A DNA stretch of 64,000 bases from Gallaecimonas sp045291545 (GCF_045291545.1 NZ_CP149514.1:2356001-2420000); one strand, 5' to 3'. Numbered from the stretch's first letter, positions 1 to 8,841 are shown. Notes: generated by a model from the letters alone, not told the origin. Made by a program: numbers and translations.

Positions 1-2058
1 TCCGCTGACCAGTTTGAACACCAGCAGCGTGATATTCAGGCCGGCACACAAACCCTGACAGAAAACTTCACCCTGGCGCCGGTCAATATGGAAAACATTG
101 TCGTTACCGGTACGGCTCTGGGGCGCAGTGTGCTGGAAAGCAGCACACCGGTCTCGGTACTGACCGAAGACAAGTTACGCCAGGCCACGGAGCCTTCTTT
201 GGGTGACACCCTGGAGCGCCAGCCCGGAGTGCAGGCCAGCCACTTTGGCCCCGCCTCCAGCCGGCCCATTATCCGGGGCATGGGTGGGCCACGGGTGAAA
301 GTACTGGAAAATGGCCTGGCCGTGGGGGATGCCTCGACAGTTTCGGCTGACCACGCGGTCACCGCCGAAGCCAGCACCGCAAGGCAAATCGAAATTCTGC
401 GTGGCCCCGGCACCTTGCTGTACGGTAACGGTGCCATTGGTGGCGTAGTGAACGTGGTCGATCAACGCTACAGCGAGCAACCCGTCGATGGTCTCAACGG
501 CGCTGTTGAAGGACGCTACAGCACCGGTGATAACGAACGCACCGCAGTGGCTAACCTCAATGGCGGTAATGGCCAGTACAACTGGCATCTGGATGGCACC
601 CGCCGCCGCGCTCACAGCGAGAAGATCCCCGGTGATGCCATTGCCGGTATTGCCAACCCATCGGGCCGGCTGGCGAACAGCCAACTCAGCCTTGACGACT
701 TTGCCGCTGGCGTAGGCTATACCGGCGAACGCGGCTTTGTTGGTGTATCCGGTTCCCGCACTGAAAACCTCTATGGTATTCCCAGTGACGGTGACCCTAC
801 CGAGCCGCCGATTTCCATCAACATGAAGAAAACCTCCTGGCAGCTCCATGGCGGCCTTGATGAGCCACTGCCGGGCTTTAGCAAGCTGCGGGTTGATGGT
901 GGCTATACCCATTACGAGCATGCCGAAGAAGACAACGGCGTACCGGGCACCATCTTTACCAACAAGTACTCAGAAGGGCGGATGAGCCTGTACAACAAGC
1001 CCTGGGGTGAGTGGCAGGGGGTAATGGGCGTACACCTGACCCACCGTAACTTCAGCATTGCCGGTGACGAAGCGCTGACGCCGGACACCGTCACTGACGG
1101 CACGGCGGCTTACCTGGTTCAGGAACGCAATGTCGGCGACTTCCGTTTTGAACTGGGCGGACGCCTGGAGCATTACCGCTTGACGGCCGACCCCATGAAC
1201 CTGGAAACCCTGGGTGGTGCCAATGCCTACCAGCCGACCAACCTGACCGATAATAACCTCAGCCTGTCAGCCGGCACCGTCTGGCACATGACGCCCGGTT
1301 ATAACCTGAGCCTGGCACTGACCCGCGCCGAGCGTAGTGCCACGCCAGAAGAGCTATACAGTTACGGCCCCCACGACGCTACTCGTACTTTTGAGGTTGG
1401 CGCCTTGTATCAGCTGGGCAATGGCACCGTCACACCGCTGAGCAGCAAACCCAAGCAGGAAATTGCCAACAACCTGGATCTGACACTGCGTAAGTTTGAA
1501 GGTAGCTGGTCAGGCACATTCAGCGTCTACTACAACAAGGTCAATAACTACTTTTATGAGCACGATACCGGCCTTGTCGCTGCTGATCTGGTTGCCGACG
1601 GTGACAACACCCCGGTTTATCAGTACAGCCAGGGTAATGCCACGCTGTACGGCTATGAAGCACAGGCTACCTTCAACATGACCGACCTGTGGTCACTGGA
1701 TCTGTTCAGTGACTACACCCGTGGCAAGCTCGATAACGGCGGCAACCTGCCACGCATCTCACCGATGCGCGTGGGTGCCCGCCTGAACTTTGACCTGAAC
1801 GACTGGCATGCCGATTTGGGCAGCACCACCTACGCCAAGCAGGACAAAGTAGCAGAAAACGAAACCACAACCAGCGGCTATACCCTGCTGGACGGTTCGG
1901 TGAGTTACCATGTCTACACCAGTACCGGCGACCTGTTGGTATTCCTTAAAGGTAACAACCTGACCAATCGCGAAGCTCGCCCGCACACCTCCTTGCTCAA
2001 AGCCATAGCGCCTCTGCCCGGGCGCAGCTTTACCCTGGGGGTTCGCTACACCTTCTAA
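1..2058 (+). CDS. TonB-dependent outer-membrane receptor (5' end outside window), ZnuD-like
   Basis: The reading frame is open from base 1, so the signal peptide and start lie upstream; 685 codons are visible. The first ~30 residues look like the tail of a carboxypeptidase-regulatory-like beta domain, which often precedes the plug. Then comes a plug domain (ENIVVTG start; RPIIRGMGGPRVKVLENG; ILRGPGTLLYGNGAIGGVVNVVD) followed by a long beta-barrel ending in the usual aromatic residue (GVRYTF). Such receptors import metal chelates, haem or other ligands using TonB energy. The barrel segment EELYSYGPHDATRTFEVG resembles the GPH-containing stretch of ZnuD-type zinc/haem receptors, but substrate is inferred only. 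A terminator follows 20 bases after the stop, so it ends its transcription unit. The internal ATG at 88 sits inside the domain and is not the true start. Confidence 0.9.
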   Translation, partial: SADQFEHQQRDIQAGTQTLTENFTLAPVNMENIVVTGTALGRSVLESSTPVSVLTEDKLRQATEPSLGDTLERQPGVQASHFGPASSRPIIRGMGGPRVKVLENGLAVGDASTVSADHAVTAEASTARQIEILRGPGTLLYGNGAIGGVVNVVDQRYSEQPVDGLNGAVEGRYSTGDNERTAVANLNGGNGQYNWHLDGTRRRAHSEKIPGDAIAGIANPSGRLANSQLSLDDFAAGVGYTGERGFVGVSGSRTENLYGIPSDGDPTEPPISINMKKTSWQLHGGLDEPLPGFSKLRVDGGYTHYEHAEEDNGVPGTIFTNKYSEGRMSLYNKPWGEWQGVMGVHLTHRNFSIAGDEALTPDTVTDGTAAYLVQERNVGDFRFELGGRLEHYRLTADPMNLETLGGANAYQPTNLTDNNLSLSAGTVWHMTPGYNLSLALTRAERSATPEELYSYGPHDATRTFEVGALYQLGNGTVTPLSSKPKQEIANNLDLTLRKFEGSWSGTFSVYYNKVNNYFYEHDTGLVAADLVADGDNTPVYQYSQGNATLYGYEAQATFNMTDLWSLDLFSDYTRGKLDNGGNLPRISPMRVGARLNFDLNDWHADLGSTTYAKQDKVAENETTTSGYTLLDGSVSYHVYTSTGDLLVFLKGNNLTNREARPHTSLLKAIAPLPGRSFTLGVRYTF

Positions 2059-2078
2059 AGGTTAAGTACTTATCCAAT

Positions 2079-2101
2079 GCCGGCCTTTGGCCGGCTTTTT
2101 T
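2079..2101 (+). terminator. Rho-independent terminator of the TonB receptor gene
   Basis: GCCGGCC, loop TTT, GGCCGGC, followed by a run of T on the plus strand, 20 bases after the receptor stop codon. Confidence 0.85.
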
Positions 2102-2145
2102 GTTGCCGGGCCGTTCCCGGCACTGGCACCGCAGGCTCTGGCGAT

Positions 2146-2173
2146 AAAAAAAGCCGGTAAATGCCGGCTTTTT
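2146..2173. terminator. Bidirectional terminator at the 3' side of efp
   Basis: AGCCGG / CCGGCT stem flanked by A-run and T-run on opposite sides; on the minus strand it ends efp transcription 17 bases after its stop codon. It also backs up the preceding receptor terminator. Confidence 0.75.
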
Positions 2174-2190
2174 GCTGCGTCAGCTCAACG

Positions 2191-2757
2191 TTACTTAACG
2201 CGGGAGACATACTCGCCAGAGCGGGTATCCACTTTGACCACTTCACCGATCTGTACAAACAGCGGCACCCGCACTACCGCACCGGTAGACAGGGTAGCCG
2301 GTTTGCCGCCAGTACCGGCGGTATCGCCTTTGAGGCCCGGGTCAGTTTCGGTGATTTCCAGCTCGACAAAGTTCGGCGGCGTTACCGCAATGGGGCTGCC
2401 GTCCCACAGGGTCAGGGTGCAAACATCCTGCTCCACCAGCCATTTACCGGCATCACCCACGGCTTTGGCGTCAGCGGCGATTTGCTCGAAGGTTTCATTG
2501 TTCATGAAATGCCAGAACTCGCCATCGTTATAGAGGTAAGACAGCTCTGCATCCATAACATCAGCGCCTTCAACGGATTCACCGGACTTGAAGGTTTTTT
2601 CCAGGGTTTTGCCGGAGATCAGCTTACGGATCTTCACACGGTTAAAAGCCTGACCTTTGCCCGGCTTCACCAGCTCGTTCTCGAGAATGTTGCAAGGCTC
2701 ACCATCTTGCATGATCTTGAGACCGGCTTTGAATTCGTTGGTACTATAGTTCGCCAT
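2191..2757 (-). CDS. efp: Elongation factor P
   Basis: Translation factor that binds between the ribosomal P and E sites and relieves stalling on polyproline stretches. The protein is 188 residues, the normal length, starting MANYSTNEFK; a longer in-frame ATG at 2880 would add 41 unrelated residues. The KOW-like N-terminal domain has the modification loop LVKPGKGQAF with Lys34 at the tip, the residue beta-lysylated in the EpmA/EpmB system. Two OB-like domains follow, ending with the conserved GEVVKVDTRSGEYVSRVK-type tail. The gene is divergent from epmB with only 36 bases between starts, so the modification enzyme is encoded next door. epmA is not in the window. Confidence 0.98.
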   Translation of the reverse strand: MANYSTNEFKAGLKIMQDGEPCNILENELVKPGKGQAFNRVKIRKLISGKTLEKTFKSGESVEGADVMDAELSYLYNDGEFWHFMNNETFEQIAADAKAVGDAGKWLVEQDVCTLTLWDGSPIAVTPPNFVELEITETDPGLKGDTAGTGGKPATLSTGAVVRVPLFVQIGEVVKVDTRSGEYVSRVK

Positions 2758-2793
2758 TTTTGCCTCTGATGTATTCGATTGTCGCGAATTCCA

Positions 2794-3813
2794 ATGCCGC
2801 AGATGATAACCGCAAAAGCGCCGATGTGGGAGCGTTGCTGGCGTGATGAACTCAAAGAGGCCATCACCGACCCGCTGCAACTGGCCCGTGAGCTGGCGCT
2901 GGACACCAACGTACTGGCTCCGGGCTTTGCTGCCCGGAGGTTATTCCCGTTGCGGGTGCCAAGGCCCTTTGTGGCGCTGATGGAGCCCGGCAACAACGCC
3001 GATCCGCTACTGCGCCAGGTGCTGACCAGCGCCGATGAATTTACCGAGGCCACAGGTTTTAGTACCGACCCGCTGGACGAACAGGATGCGGTCGTGCCGG
3101 GGCTGCTGCATAAATACCAGAGCCGGGTGTTGATGATCCTCAAAGGTGGTTGCGCGGTGAATTGCCGGTACTGCTTTCGCCGCCATTTTCCCTATGCTGA
3201 TAACCCTGGCAATAAAGCCAGTTGGCAGCAGGCTCTGGACTACATCGCCGCCCGGCCACAGATTGAAGAAGTGATTCTGTCCGGTGGTGATCCGCTGATG
3301 GCCAATGATGATGAACTGGCCTGGCTATTGCGCCACCTGAACAGCATCCCGCACCTGAAATTACTGCGTATTCACAGCCGCCTGCCGGTGGTGATCCCCA
3401 GTCGTATCAGCCAGGCGCTGCTGGACACCCTGGCCGCCAGCCAGCTACCTGTTACGTTGGTATTACACATCAACCATGGCAATGAACTCAGTGCTGATTT
3501 GCACGCCGCTTGCCAGGCGCTGCGCAGCAATGGCGTAACCTTGCTCAACCAGAGTGTGCTACTCAAGGGCATCAATGATGATGCCGAGACCCTGAGCACT
3601 CTGTCGCACCGGCTGTTTGCCGCCGGTATTTTGCCTTATTACCTGCATTTGCTGGATAAGGTCGCAGGCGCTGCCCATTTTTGGGTCAGCGATCAACGCG
3701 CCCGCCAGTTGATGCGTGAACTCAATGCCCGGTTATCCGGCTATCTGGTGCCACGCCTGGCCCGGGAAGAAGCCGGCAAACCCGGAAAAACACTGGTGGA
3801 CCTGAACCTATGA
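2794..3813 (+). CDS. epmB: EF-P (R)-beta-lysylation protein EpmB, lysine 2,3-aminomutase family
   Basis: Radical-SAM, PLP-dependent aminomutase that converts L-alpha-lysine to (R)-beta-lysine for attachment to EF-P Lys34. The iron-sulfur motif CxxxCxxC is at residues 120, 124 and 127 (GGCAVNCRYCFRRHFPY), followed by the SGGDPLM glycine-rich SAM site. The ATG at 2794 gives an N-terminus that lines up in length with E. coli EpmB; a TTG at 2779 and ATG at 2803 are alternatives. It is divergent from efp, its substrate gene, and overlaps the next gene by the ATGA arrangement at 3810-3813, so translation of the two is probably coupled. Confidence 0.95.
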   Translation: MPQMITAKAPMWERCWRDELKEAITDPLQLARELALDTNVLAPGFAARRLFPLRVPRPFVALMEPGNNADPLLRQVLTSADEFTEATGFSTDPLDEQDAVVPGLLHKYQSRVLMILKGGCAVNCRYCFRRHFPYADNPGNKASWQQALDYIAARPQIEEVILSGGDPLMANDDELAWLLRHLNSIPHLKLLRIHSRLPVVIPSRISQALLDTLAASQLPVTLVLHINHGNELSADLHAACQALRSNGVTLLNQSVLLKGINDDAETLSTLSHRLFAAGILPYYLHLLDKVAGAAHFWVSDQRARQLMRELNARLSGYLVPRLAREEAGKPGKTLVDLNL

Positions 3814-4127
3814 CCCCAAGTCAACGTCAAAGCCTTATCGATCATTTGCGTGCTAGCCTGAAGACCGCCTATCAGCAGGCGCTGGACGCCGATCGCCAGC
3901 TTGACGCGCTGGCCTCAGAGAACCTGGCGCAGTTTGATGCAGTGCTCAAACCCGGCCAGGGTTTTGATACCGAAGCGAACCGCTTTAAGCCTTATGTTGA
4001 AGAACTGGCTCAGCAATTGCTCACGTTGGAAAAAGAAGATGACATCGCCCCGGCGCTGGCCGAGGTAACCAAGCAACTGCAACTGCTACTGCACACACTG
4101 GCACGCTTTAAGCGGTTACAACGCTAA
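3810..4127 (+). CDS. Small alpha-helical protein of unknown function
   Basis: Not recognised. It encodes 105 residues with an ATG overlapping the epmB stop (ATGA), so it is almost certainly translated. The sequence lacks a signal peptide, cysteines and membrane segments. It is predicted helical throughout, with heptad-like leucine/glutamine spacing (for example LAQQLLTLEKEDD and LQLLLHTLARFKRLQR) and a basic C-terminus, which suggests a coiled-coil adaptor or nucleic-acid-associated protein. The central QGFDTEANRFKPYVEELAQQL has a faint similarity to PriC-type primosomal proteins, too weak to name it. It lies between epmB and a diguanylate cyclase gene with 18 bases to the latter. Confidence 0.75.
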   Translation: MTPSQRQSLIDHLRASLKTAYQQALDADRQLDALASENLAQFDAVLKPGQGFDTEANRFKPYVEELAQQLLTLEKEDDIAPALAEVTKQLQLLLHTLARFKRLQR

Positions 4128-4145
4128 CCAAACCAAGGTGACACC

Positions 4146-5645
4146 ATGCGCCAGCTGCTATTACTGCAACTCTTGTGGCTCTTCAGCCTGCCCACCTGGG
4201 CTGGCCAGTGTCAGTTGCAAAACGATAGCACCAAAGCAGTGGTCAACGTTGATCAGGGGCAATCGGCACTGCCGTTACAAAAAGGTCTGAACCGGCTACG
4301 CCTGCAATGCCGGCAGCTAACACAACCGGTGGTACTGCAAATCCGGGCGCTGGCGCTCAGGCACCCGCAGCTACACCTGGCAGACCAGCTACAGACACCA
4401 CAGATCAACCACCGACTGGCTTATGCCCTGCCAGCCGGTGACAGTGATGGCGTGCTGCGGTTGAGTACCCCACTGGCCCGGCCGCTGACCTTTCGGGTGG
4501 TCAGCTGGCCGCACTACCGCGCTGATAATGTTCGCCACAATGCGGTCATGTTCCTGTACCTGGGCGTGGTACTGGCGCTGTCATGCTACAACCTGCTGCT
4601 GTGGCTGCGCCTACGTGAGCGCCAGTTCGGCTATTACAGCCTCTACACCCTGGCGATGGCCTGGTTCTTTGCCACTCAGGAAGGCATTCCCCTGCTGCTA
4701 ACCGGCCACACTACCTGGCTGTTACCTTCTCTGCCCCTGGCGGCTGCAACAGTTGTCGGTGGCACCCTGTTTTTCAGCCATTTCATGGCGCTGCACAAGC
4801 ACTACCCGCGCAGTTGGCGCTATCTGATATTACTGCCAACCTGGCTGATGGCAGCCTTTGGCCTGGCTACCAGCATCACCGTTTATGGTCAGCGCTACAT
4901 CAATATGACCATGAGCCTGGTGTCACTATGGTTACTGATGATGCTGCTGCTCTATGCATTGCTGCGAACTTTTCAGGGCAACCGGGATGGCCGCTGGACA
5001 GCATTGGCCATTGCCCTGCTGCTTGGCGGCATGCTGACCCGCCAGCAAACGCCGGAGGGCGGCAACTTTCTTACCTACTACGGCTTGATCATCGCCGCCT
5101 TGATTGAAGCAGTACTGGTGGCTTACATGGCAGCCCGACGCTTGCAGGTGATCCATAACGAACGCCAGCAGGCCTTACTGCAAGCCCGTACCGATCCCCT
5201 CACGGGCGTGCTTAACCGCCAGGGGTGGCTACAGGCCGTCGAGGCGCTGGCCGACATTAAGCCAAGCCAATGGCAAGGTGTGTACTTTATTGACCTGAAC
5301 GCTTTTAAAGCCGTTAACGATCGCTATGGCCACCACGCCGGAGATCAGGCGCTGATAGCCCTTGCGGATGTACTGTCGGAACTCTTGGGCAACGATGACA
5401 TTCTTGGCCGTTACGCCGGCGACGAGTTTGTCATTTATAGCCGCCACGCCAAAGAAGCGTTGCAGCAACTGGCTACGCACCTGCAGCAACAGCTGGCCAG
5501 CATTGCGGTGCCAGCCAGCCCGTCGTTTACCATCAGCGCCAGTGTTGGCGCCCACATCCAGCAGGGCGCCGACAGCCTCGACGCTCTGTTACAGGCGGCT
5601 GATGCCAGCATGTATCAGCAAAAATCAGCCGTCTCCGCTTATTGA
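4146..5645 (+). CDS. 7TMR-DISM membrane diguanylate cyclase (GGDEF domain)
   Basis: 499-residue inner-membrane enzyme expected to make c-di-GMP from two GTP. A signal peptide (MRQLLLLQLLWLFSLPTWA) is followed by a ~110-residue periplasmic sensory domain, seven hydrophobic helices from about residue 132 to 335, and a C-terminal GGDEF domain (about 345-495) starting RTDPLTGVLNRQGW. The signature reads YAGDEF; the G-to-A change is found in active cyclases. No RxxD inhibitory site is obvious just before it. It follows epmB and the small helical gene. Its stop overlaps the convergent aldo/keto reductase gene by 7 bases. It is one of the c-di-GMP proteins in the window, with LapD. Confidence 0.92.
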   Translation: MRQLLLLQLLWLFSLPTWAGQCQLQNDSTKAVVNVDQGQSALPLQKGLNRLRLQCRQLTQPVVLQIRALALRHPQLHLADQLQTPQINHRLAYALPAGDSDGVLRLSTPLARPLTFRVVSWPHYRADNVRHNAVMFLYLGVVLALSCYNLLLWLRLRERQFGYYSLYTLAMAWFFATQEGIPLLLTGHTTWLLPSLPLAAATVVGGTLFFSHFMALHKHYPRSWRYLILLPTWLMAAFGLATSITVYGQRYINMTMSLVSLWLLMMLLLYALLRTFQGNRDGRWTALAIALLLGGMLTRQQTPEGGNFLTYYGLIIAALIEAVLVAYMAARRLQVIHNERQQALLQARTDPLTGVLNRQGWLQAVEALADIKPSQWQGVYFIDLNAFKAVNDRYGHHAGDQALIALADVLSELLGNDDILGRYAGDEFVIYSRHAKEALQQLATHLQQQLASIAVPASPSFTISASVGAHIQQGADSLDALLQAADASMYQQKSAVSAY

Positions 5646-6628
5646 GGTAACAGCGTCATCGATGCGGGGGCATAACGTTCACCGGCCGCCACATCGGCCG
5701 GGAATATGGCAGCCAGTTCGGCGAGGTCATCGGCACTGAGCTGTATTGCCAGGGCGCCCAGATTGTCTTGCAGGTAACGGCGGCGCTTGGTGCCAAACAG
5801 CGGAATAACCTGCTCGCCCCGACTTAAAAGCCAGGCCAAGGCCAACTGTGATGGCGTTACCTGACGAACCTCGGCCATGGCTTTGATGGCCTCCACCAAA
5901 GCCAGGTTGCGCTGAAAATTTTGCCCCTGAAAACGCGGGTTCTGGCGACGAAAATCATCCGCCTCAAAATCATCCACGGAGCGAATAGCGCCACTGAGAA
6001 AGCCTCGGCCCAGTGGGCTGTAAGCAACCAGTGCGACGCCCAGTTCATGGCAGGCCGGCATAACTACCCGCTCCGGATCGCGCGTCCACAGTGAGTACTC
6101 GCTTTGTACGGCACTGATCGGGTGCACCTGATAAGCCCGGCGCAGCGTTGCACTGTCCACTTCACTGAGCCCCAGATAACGCACCTTGCCTTCTTTTACC
6201 AGTTCCGCCATGGCCCCCACGGTTTCTTCTACCGGCACCGCAGGGTCAAGGCGGTGTTGGTAGTACAAATCAAGGTGGTCAGTGCCCAGGCGCTGCAAGC
6301 TGCCTTCAATGGCTTTTCGCACATAGTCGGGGTGGCCATTGACACCGCGTTTGGTCGGGTCGTTCGGGTCACGAATAATGCCAAACTTACTGGCCAAAAA
6401 TACCTGCTCACGGCGCCCTTTCAAGGCCTTGGCCAGCAGCTGCTCATTCGTGTGCGGGCCATACATATCGGCGGTATCCCAGAAATTAAGGCCGCTATCG
6501 AGCGCCATATCCAGCGTCGCCAGAGCCTCTTGCTCATCACGGCCACCGTAAAAGTCGCTCATGCCCATACAGCCCAAGCCCATCGCTGACACCATCGGGC
6601 CATGTTTACCTAATTGCCGTTGTTGCAT
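5639..6628 (-). CDS. Aldo/keto reductase
   Basis: 329-residue NADPH-dependent oxidoreductase of the AKR superfamily (YajO/Tas/AKR13-like). The fold starts with the beta-hairpin MQQRQLGKHGPMVSAMGLGC. The catalytic tetrad is visible as Asp51 and Tyr56 (FWDTADMYG), Lys81 (LASKFG) and His125 (LYYQHRLDP). Cofactor-binding elements near the C-terminus include IPLFGTKRRRYLQDN. It is transcribed divergently from a LysR-type regulator 101 bases away, the usual arrangement of a regulator with its target, so it is probably induced by a carbonyl or quinone stress signal sensed by that regulator (inference). The physiological substrate is unknown. Confidence 0.93.
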   Translation of the reverse strand: MQQRQLGKHGPMVSAMGLGCMGMSDFYGGRDEQEALATLDMALDSGLNFWDTADMYGPHTNEQLLAKALKGRREQVFLASKFGIIRDPNDPTKRGVNGHPDYVRKAIEGSLQRLGTDHLDLYYQHRLDPAVPVEETVGAMAELVKEGKVRYLGLSEVDSATLRRAYQVHPISAVQSEYSLWTRDPERVVMPACHELGVALVAYSPLGRGFLSGAIRSVDDFEADDFRRQNPRFQGQNFQRNLALVEAIKAMAEVRQVTPSQLALAWLLSRGEQVIPLFGTKRRRYLQDNLGALAIQLSADDLAELAAIFPADVAAGERYAPASMTLLPQ

Positions 6629-6729
6629 CTGTTGACCTCCGTTTGTTTGGCGACAGCATGCAACGAGTCGATTGTTTTAATTAAGTGCGTTATAACAACT
6701 TCACTATTTAAATAATAAAAACAATGTTT

Positions 6730-7662
6730 ATGGATCGGATGCAGGCTCTGAATATTTTTCAGCGGGTGGCGCAGGCAAAAAGTTTCAGTCGCGGGGCTGC
6801 GGCACTGGATATTCCCCGCGCCACAGCCACCCTCGCGGTTCAGCAACTCGAGGCACACTACCAAGTCACCCTGCTGCACCGCACTACCCGTAAGGTGACC
6901 TTAACCAGTGAGGGCGAACAACTGCTTGCACGCAGCCTGCCACTGCTGAACGAATGGGCGGCTCTGGATTCCCTGTTTCGCCAGCCACAAAGCCCATCCG
7001 GGCATGTGCGCCTGAGTGTGCCGGCTCGGCTGACCCGGCTTTACCTGATCCCGGCTCTAGCCGCCTTTCGCGAGCGCTACCCAGCACTGACCCTGCACAT
7101 GGATGTTTCTGACTCGCCGGTGGATTTAGTCGGTGCCGGGGTTGATTGCGCACTGCGTATTGGTGCCTTACCCAGCAGCCGCTTACATGCCCGCGCTCTG
7201 GGCGAGATAGCCCATGTCAATTGCGCCAGCCCGCATTACCTGGCGCGTTACGGTGAACCGCGCTCGCCCGCCGATCTCGATAACCACCACATGGTTGGCT
7301 ACGCCTCACCGATCAGTGGCCGTATTGAGCCCTGGGAATGGCAGAGCGCTGGTGGCCTGCAAAAAAAGGCGCTGGCACATCCTGTCACCGTGAACAGCGC
7401 CGATGCTTATATCGCCGCTGCAGTTGCAGGCCTGGGGCTGGCCCAGACACCAGCCTATGATGCTGAGCAGCACTTTCGTGAAGGCCGCCTGCAACAAATC
7501 CTCGCTAACTACCCTCCCTCGCCTAGCCCGGTACATCTGTTATACCCAGCGAATCGCCAGAACAGTTTGCGCTTGCGGGTACTGGGTGATTGGCTCAAAG
7601 AGGTACTGGTCAGTGCCGGTGTTGTGACAACCTTTTCCCACAGCACACTAAATAAGCCATAA
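6730..7662 (+). CDS. LysR-family transcriptional regulator
   Basis: About 310 residues. The N-terminal winged helix-turn-helix (MDRMQALNIFQRVAQAKSFSRGAAALDIPRATATLAVQQLE...) is followed by the linker helix and a periplasmic-binding-like effector domain from about residue 90. Start chosen at the MDRMQAL ATG because it matches the family N-terminus; an ATG at 6724 would add two residues and neither has a clear ribosome-binding site. It is divergent from the aldo/keto reductase gene, and the A+T-rich 6629-6729 gap probably holds both promoters and the regulator's operator. I could not pick out a confident T-N11-A box. The effector domain ends in a full-length C-terminus. Confidence 0.93.
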   Translation: MDRMQALNIFQRVAQAKSFSRGAAALDIPRATATLAVQQLEAHYQVTLLHRTTRKVTLTSEGEQLLARSLPLLNEWAALDSLFRQPQSPSGHVRLSVPARLTRLYLIPALAAFRERYPALTLHMDVSDSPVDLVGAGVDCALRIGALPSSRLHARALGEIAHVNCASPHYLARYGEPRSPADLDNHHMVGYASPISGRIEPWEWQSAGGLQKKALAHPVTVNSADAYIAAAVAGLGLAQTPAYDAEQHFREGRLQQILANYPPSPSPVHLLYPANRQNSLRLRVLGDWLKEVLVSAGVVTTFSHSTLNKP

Positions 7663-7695
7663 TGCATCCGTAAATTCTTCTTGCAGAGACATCCA

Positions 7696-8052
7696 ATGGC
7701 AAATTGGCAACACGCGTTCGAGCAGTTTGTAAACCGTATCCAAACCACTGGCCAGCTCTGGAGCCTAAGTTGTGACGATGGCTGGGTGGTGTGTGAGTCC
7801 ACCGAGTTTGAAGATGCGGAAGTGATGCCGTTCTGGTCTGATGAAGCCACCGCCAGCCGCCACTGCACCGAGCAATGGGCTGATTATCAGGTGACCCGAA
7901 TTTCCCTTCAGGATTTTGTTGAGCTATGGTTACCTAACCTCTTGGAGGATGATGTTCTCGTTGGCCCGGACTGGAATGATGAGCTTGAAGGGCTGGAAGT
8001 GGAACCTGCTGATATTGCCGAAGCGTTAATGGAGGCCAGCAATGAAGGTTGA
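7696..8052 (+). CDS. DUF2750 family protein
   Basis: 118-residue soluble acidic protein starting MANWQHAFEQFVNRI. It has the features of DUF2750: an N-terminal helix, the strand pair GQLWSLSCDDGWVVCESTEFEDAEVMPFWSDEATA, and the ending LQDFVELWLPNLLEDDVLVGPDWNDELEGLEVEP, where the WLP-L-ED--VG-dW pattern is typical. Function is unknown. The ATG at 7696 is preferred over a TTG at 7681. It overlaps the next small ORF by 11 bases, which suggests a two-gene unit ending at the terminator at 8234. Confidence 0.85.
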   Translation: MANWQHAFEQFVNRIQTTGQLWSLSCDDGWVVCESTEFEDAEVMPFWSDEATASRHCTEQWADYQVTRISLQDFVELWLPNLLEDDVLVGPDWNDELEGLEVEPADIAEALMEASNEG

Positions 8053-8233
8053 AAACAGTGGCAGTGAAGCGCTGATGGCGCAAATGACCAACAAGCAAAT
8101 CTACCGGGATGGTGCGAATGCCTTGGCGCTGATTGAAAGTGCCGCACCACCACAAAAGACCCCGGAAGCCAATAATACCCAACCGGTCGTCAATGACGGC
8201 CCCAAAGGCCAGAATATCGACGTTCAGGTCTGA
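8042..8233 (+). CDS. Small protein of unknown function, 63 residues
   Basis: Not recognised. The ATG at 8042 is preceded by a good Shine-Dalgarno GGAGG at the proper distance, inside the end of the DUF2750 gene, and the ORF runs to a stop immediately before a terminator, which supports it as a real gene. The N-terminal half is helical (ALMAQMTNKQIYRDGANALALIES); the C-terminal half is polar, proline/asparagine-rich and probably disordered. There is no signal peptide or membrane segment. It may work with the DUF2750 protein, with which it is probably translationally coupled. Confidence 0.6.
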   Translation: MKVENSGSEALMAQMTNKQIYRDGANALALIESAAPPQKTPEANNTQPVVNDGPKGQNIDVQV

Positions 8234-8260
8234 AAAAACCCGGCAGCAGCCGGGTTTTTT
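8234..8260. terminator. Bidirectional terminator between the DUF2750 unit and yaeQ
   Basis: AAACCCGGC and GCCGGGTTT arms with flanking A and T runs; serves the plus-strand small gene and the convergent yaeQ. Confidence 0.9.
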
Positions 8261-8263
8261 GTG

Positions 8264-8803
8264 TCAATGCCAGCGCTGTAGCTGTACCTGGGCACTGTGC
8301 TGCCCATCTGTTAACAGCCATTCCCCTTCCATGAGCGTTGCCGCCAGGTTAAGGCTGCGGGCGGCCAGCGCCGCCAGTGCCGGCAACTGTTCATAAGGCA
8401 GGTGCCAGATCTGTAAGCGGCTACCCAGGGCCTGCAATTCCTTCCCCTGTTGTTTAAACCACTGCTCTGCTGCACGGCCCCCGTAGGAATACACCACTAC
8501 CTGTTCAGCCCGGGCTAACGCCTGCTTGATGCGTTTTACGGTTGGCTCACCCAACTCTATCCACAGGGTAATACGGCCATCATCACTGTGCTGCCACAGC
8601 TCCGCTTCATCGTCCGTGGACAAGCCTTTGGTGAAAGTCAGCGCCGGGTCGGCATGGGCAGCAAAAGCCAATAACCGGGTCATGAGCCGGACTTGTGTTT
8701 CAGACGGGTGGCGCGCCAGGGTAAGGGCGTAATCGCCATAGTGGTGGCGGGTCAGATCGCTAACGTTCAACTGTACTTTATAGATTGTGGCGCCAAGAGC
8801 CAT
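8264..8803 (-). CDS. yaeQ: YaeQ family protein
   Basis: 179 residues, starting MALGATIYKVQLNVSDLTRHHY, very close to the E. coli YaeQ N-terminus. Conserved segments seen are LTLARHPSETQVRLMTRLLAF, FTKGLSTDDEAELW, ITLWIELGEPTVKRIKQA and VVYSYGGRAAEQWF. YaeQ proteins have a PD-(D/E)xK nuclease-like fold; E. coli YaeQ was found as a suppressor of loss of RfaH. The cellular role is unsettled. It is the last gene of a minus-strand run with the DUF6482-like and CxxC genes, with a 38-base gap. An in-frame ATG at 8821 would add six residues not seen in the family. Confidence 0.93.
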   Translation of the reverse strand: MALGATIYKVQLNVSDLTRHHYGDYALTLARHPSETQVRLMTRLLAFAAHADPALTFTKGLSTDDEAELWQHSDDGRITLWIELGEPTVKRIKQALARAEQVVVYSYGGRAAEQWFKQQGKELQALGSRLQIWHLPYEQLPALAALAARSLNLAATLMEGEWLLTDGQHSAQVQLQRWH

Positions 8804-8841
8804 GGCCGGTACTCGCTGCAAAAGAAGGCAGCATCATACCT

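Noticed and set aside
175..921. 248-codon minus-strand ORF inside the TonB receptor gene
   Set aside because: The plus strand carries a clear conserved receptor; the minus ORF is a by-product of high G+C content.
2191..2880. Longer efp start at 2880
   Set aside because: It would extend into the epmB coding region by 41 residues with no family match; the ATG at 2757 gives the standard EF-P N-terminus and Lys34.
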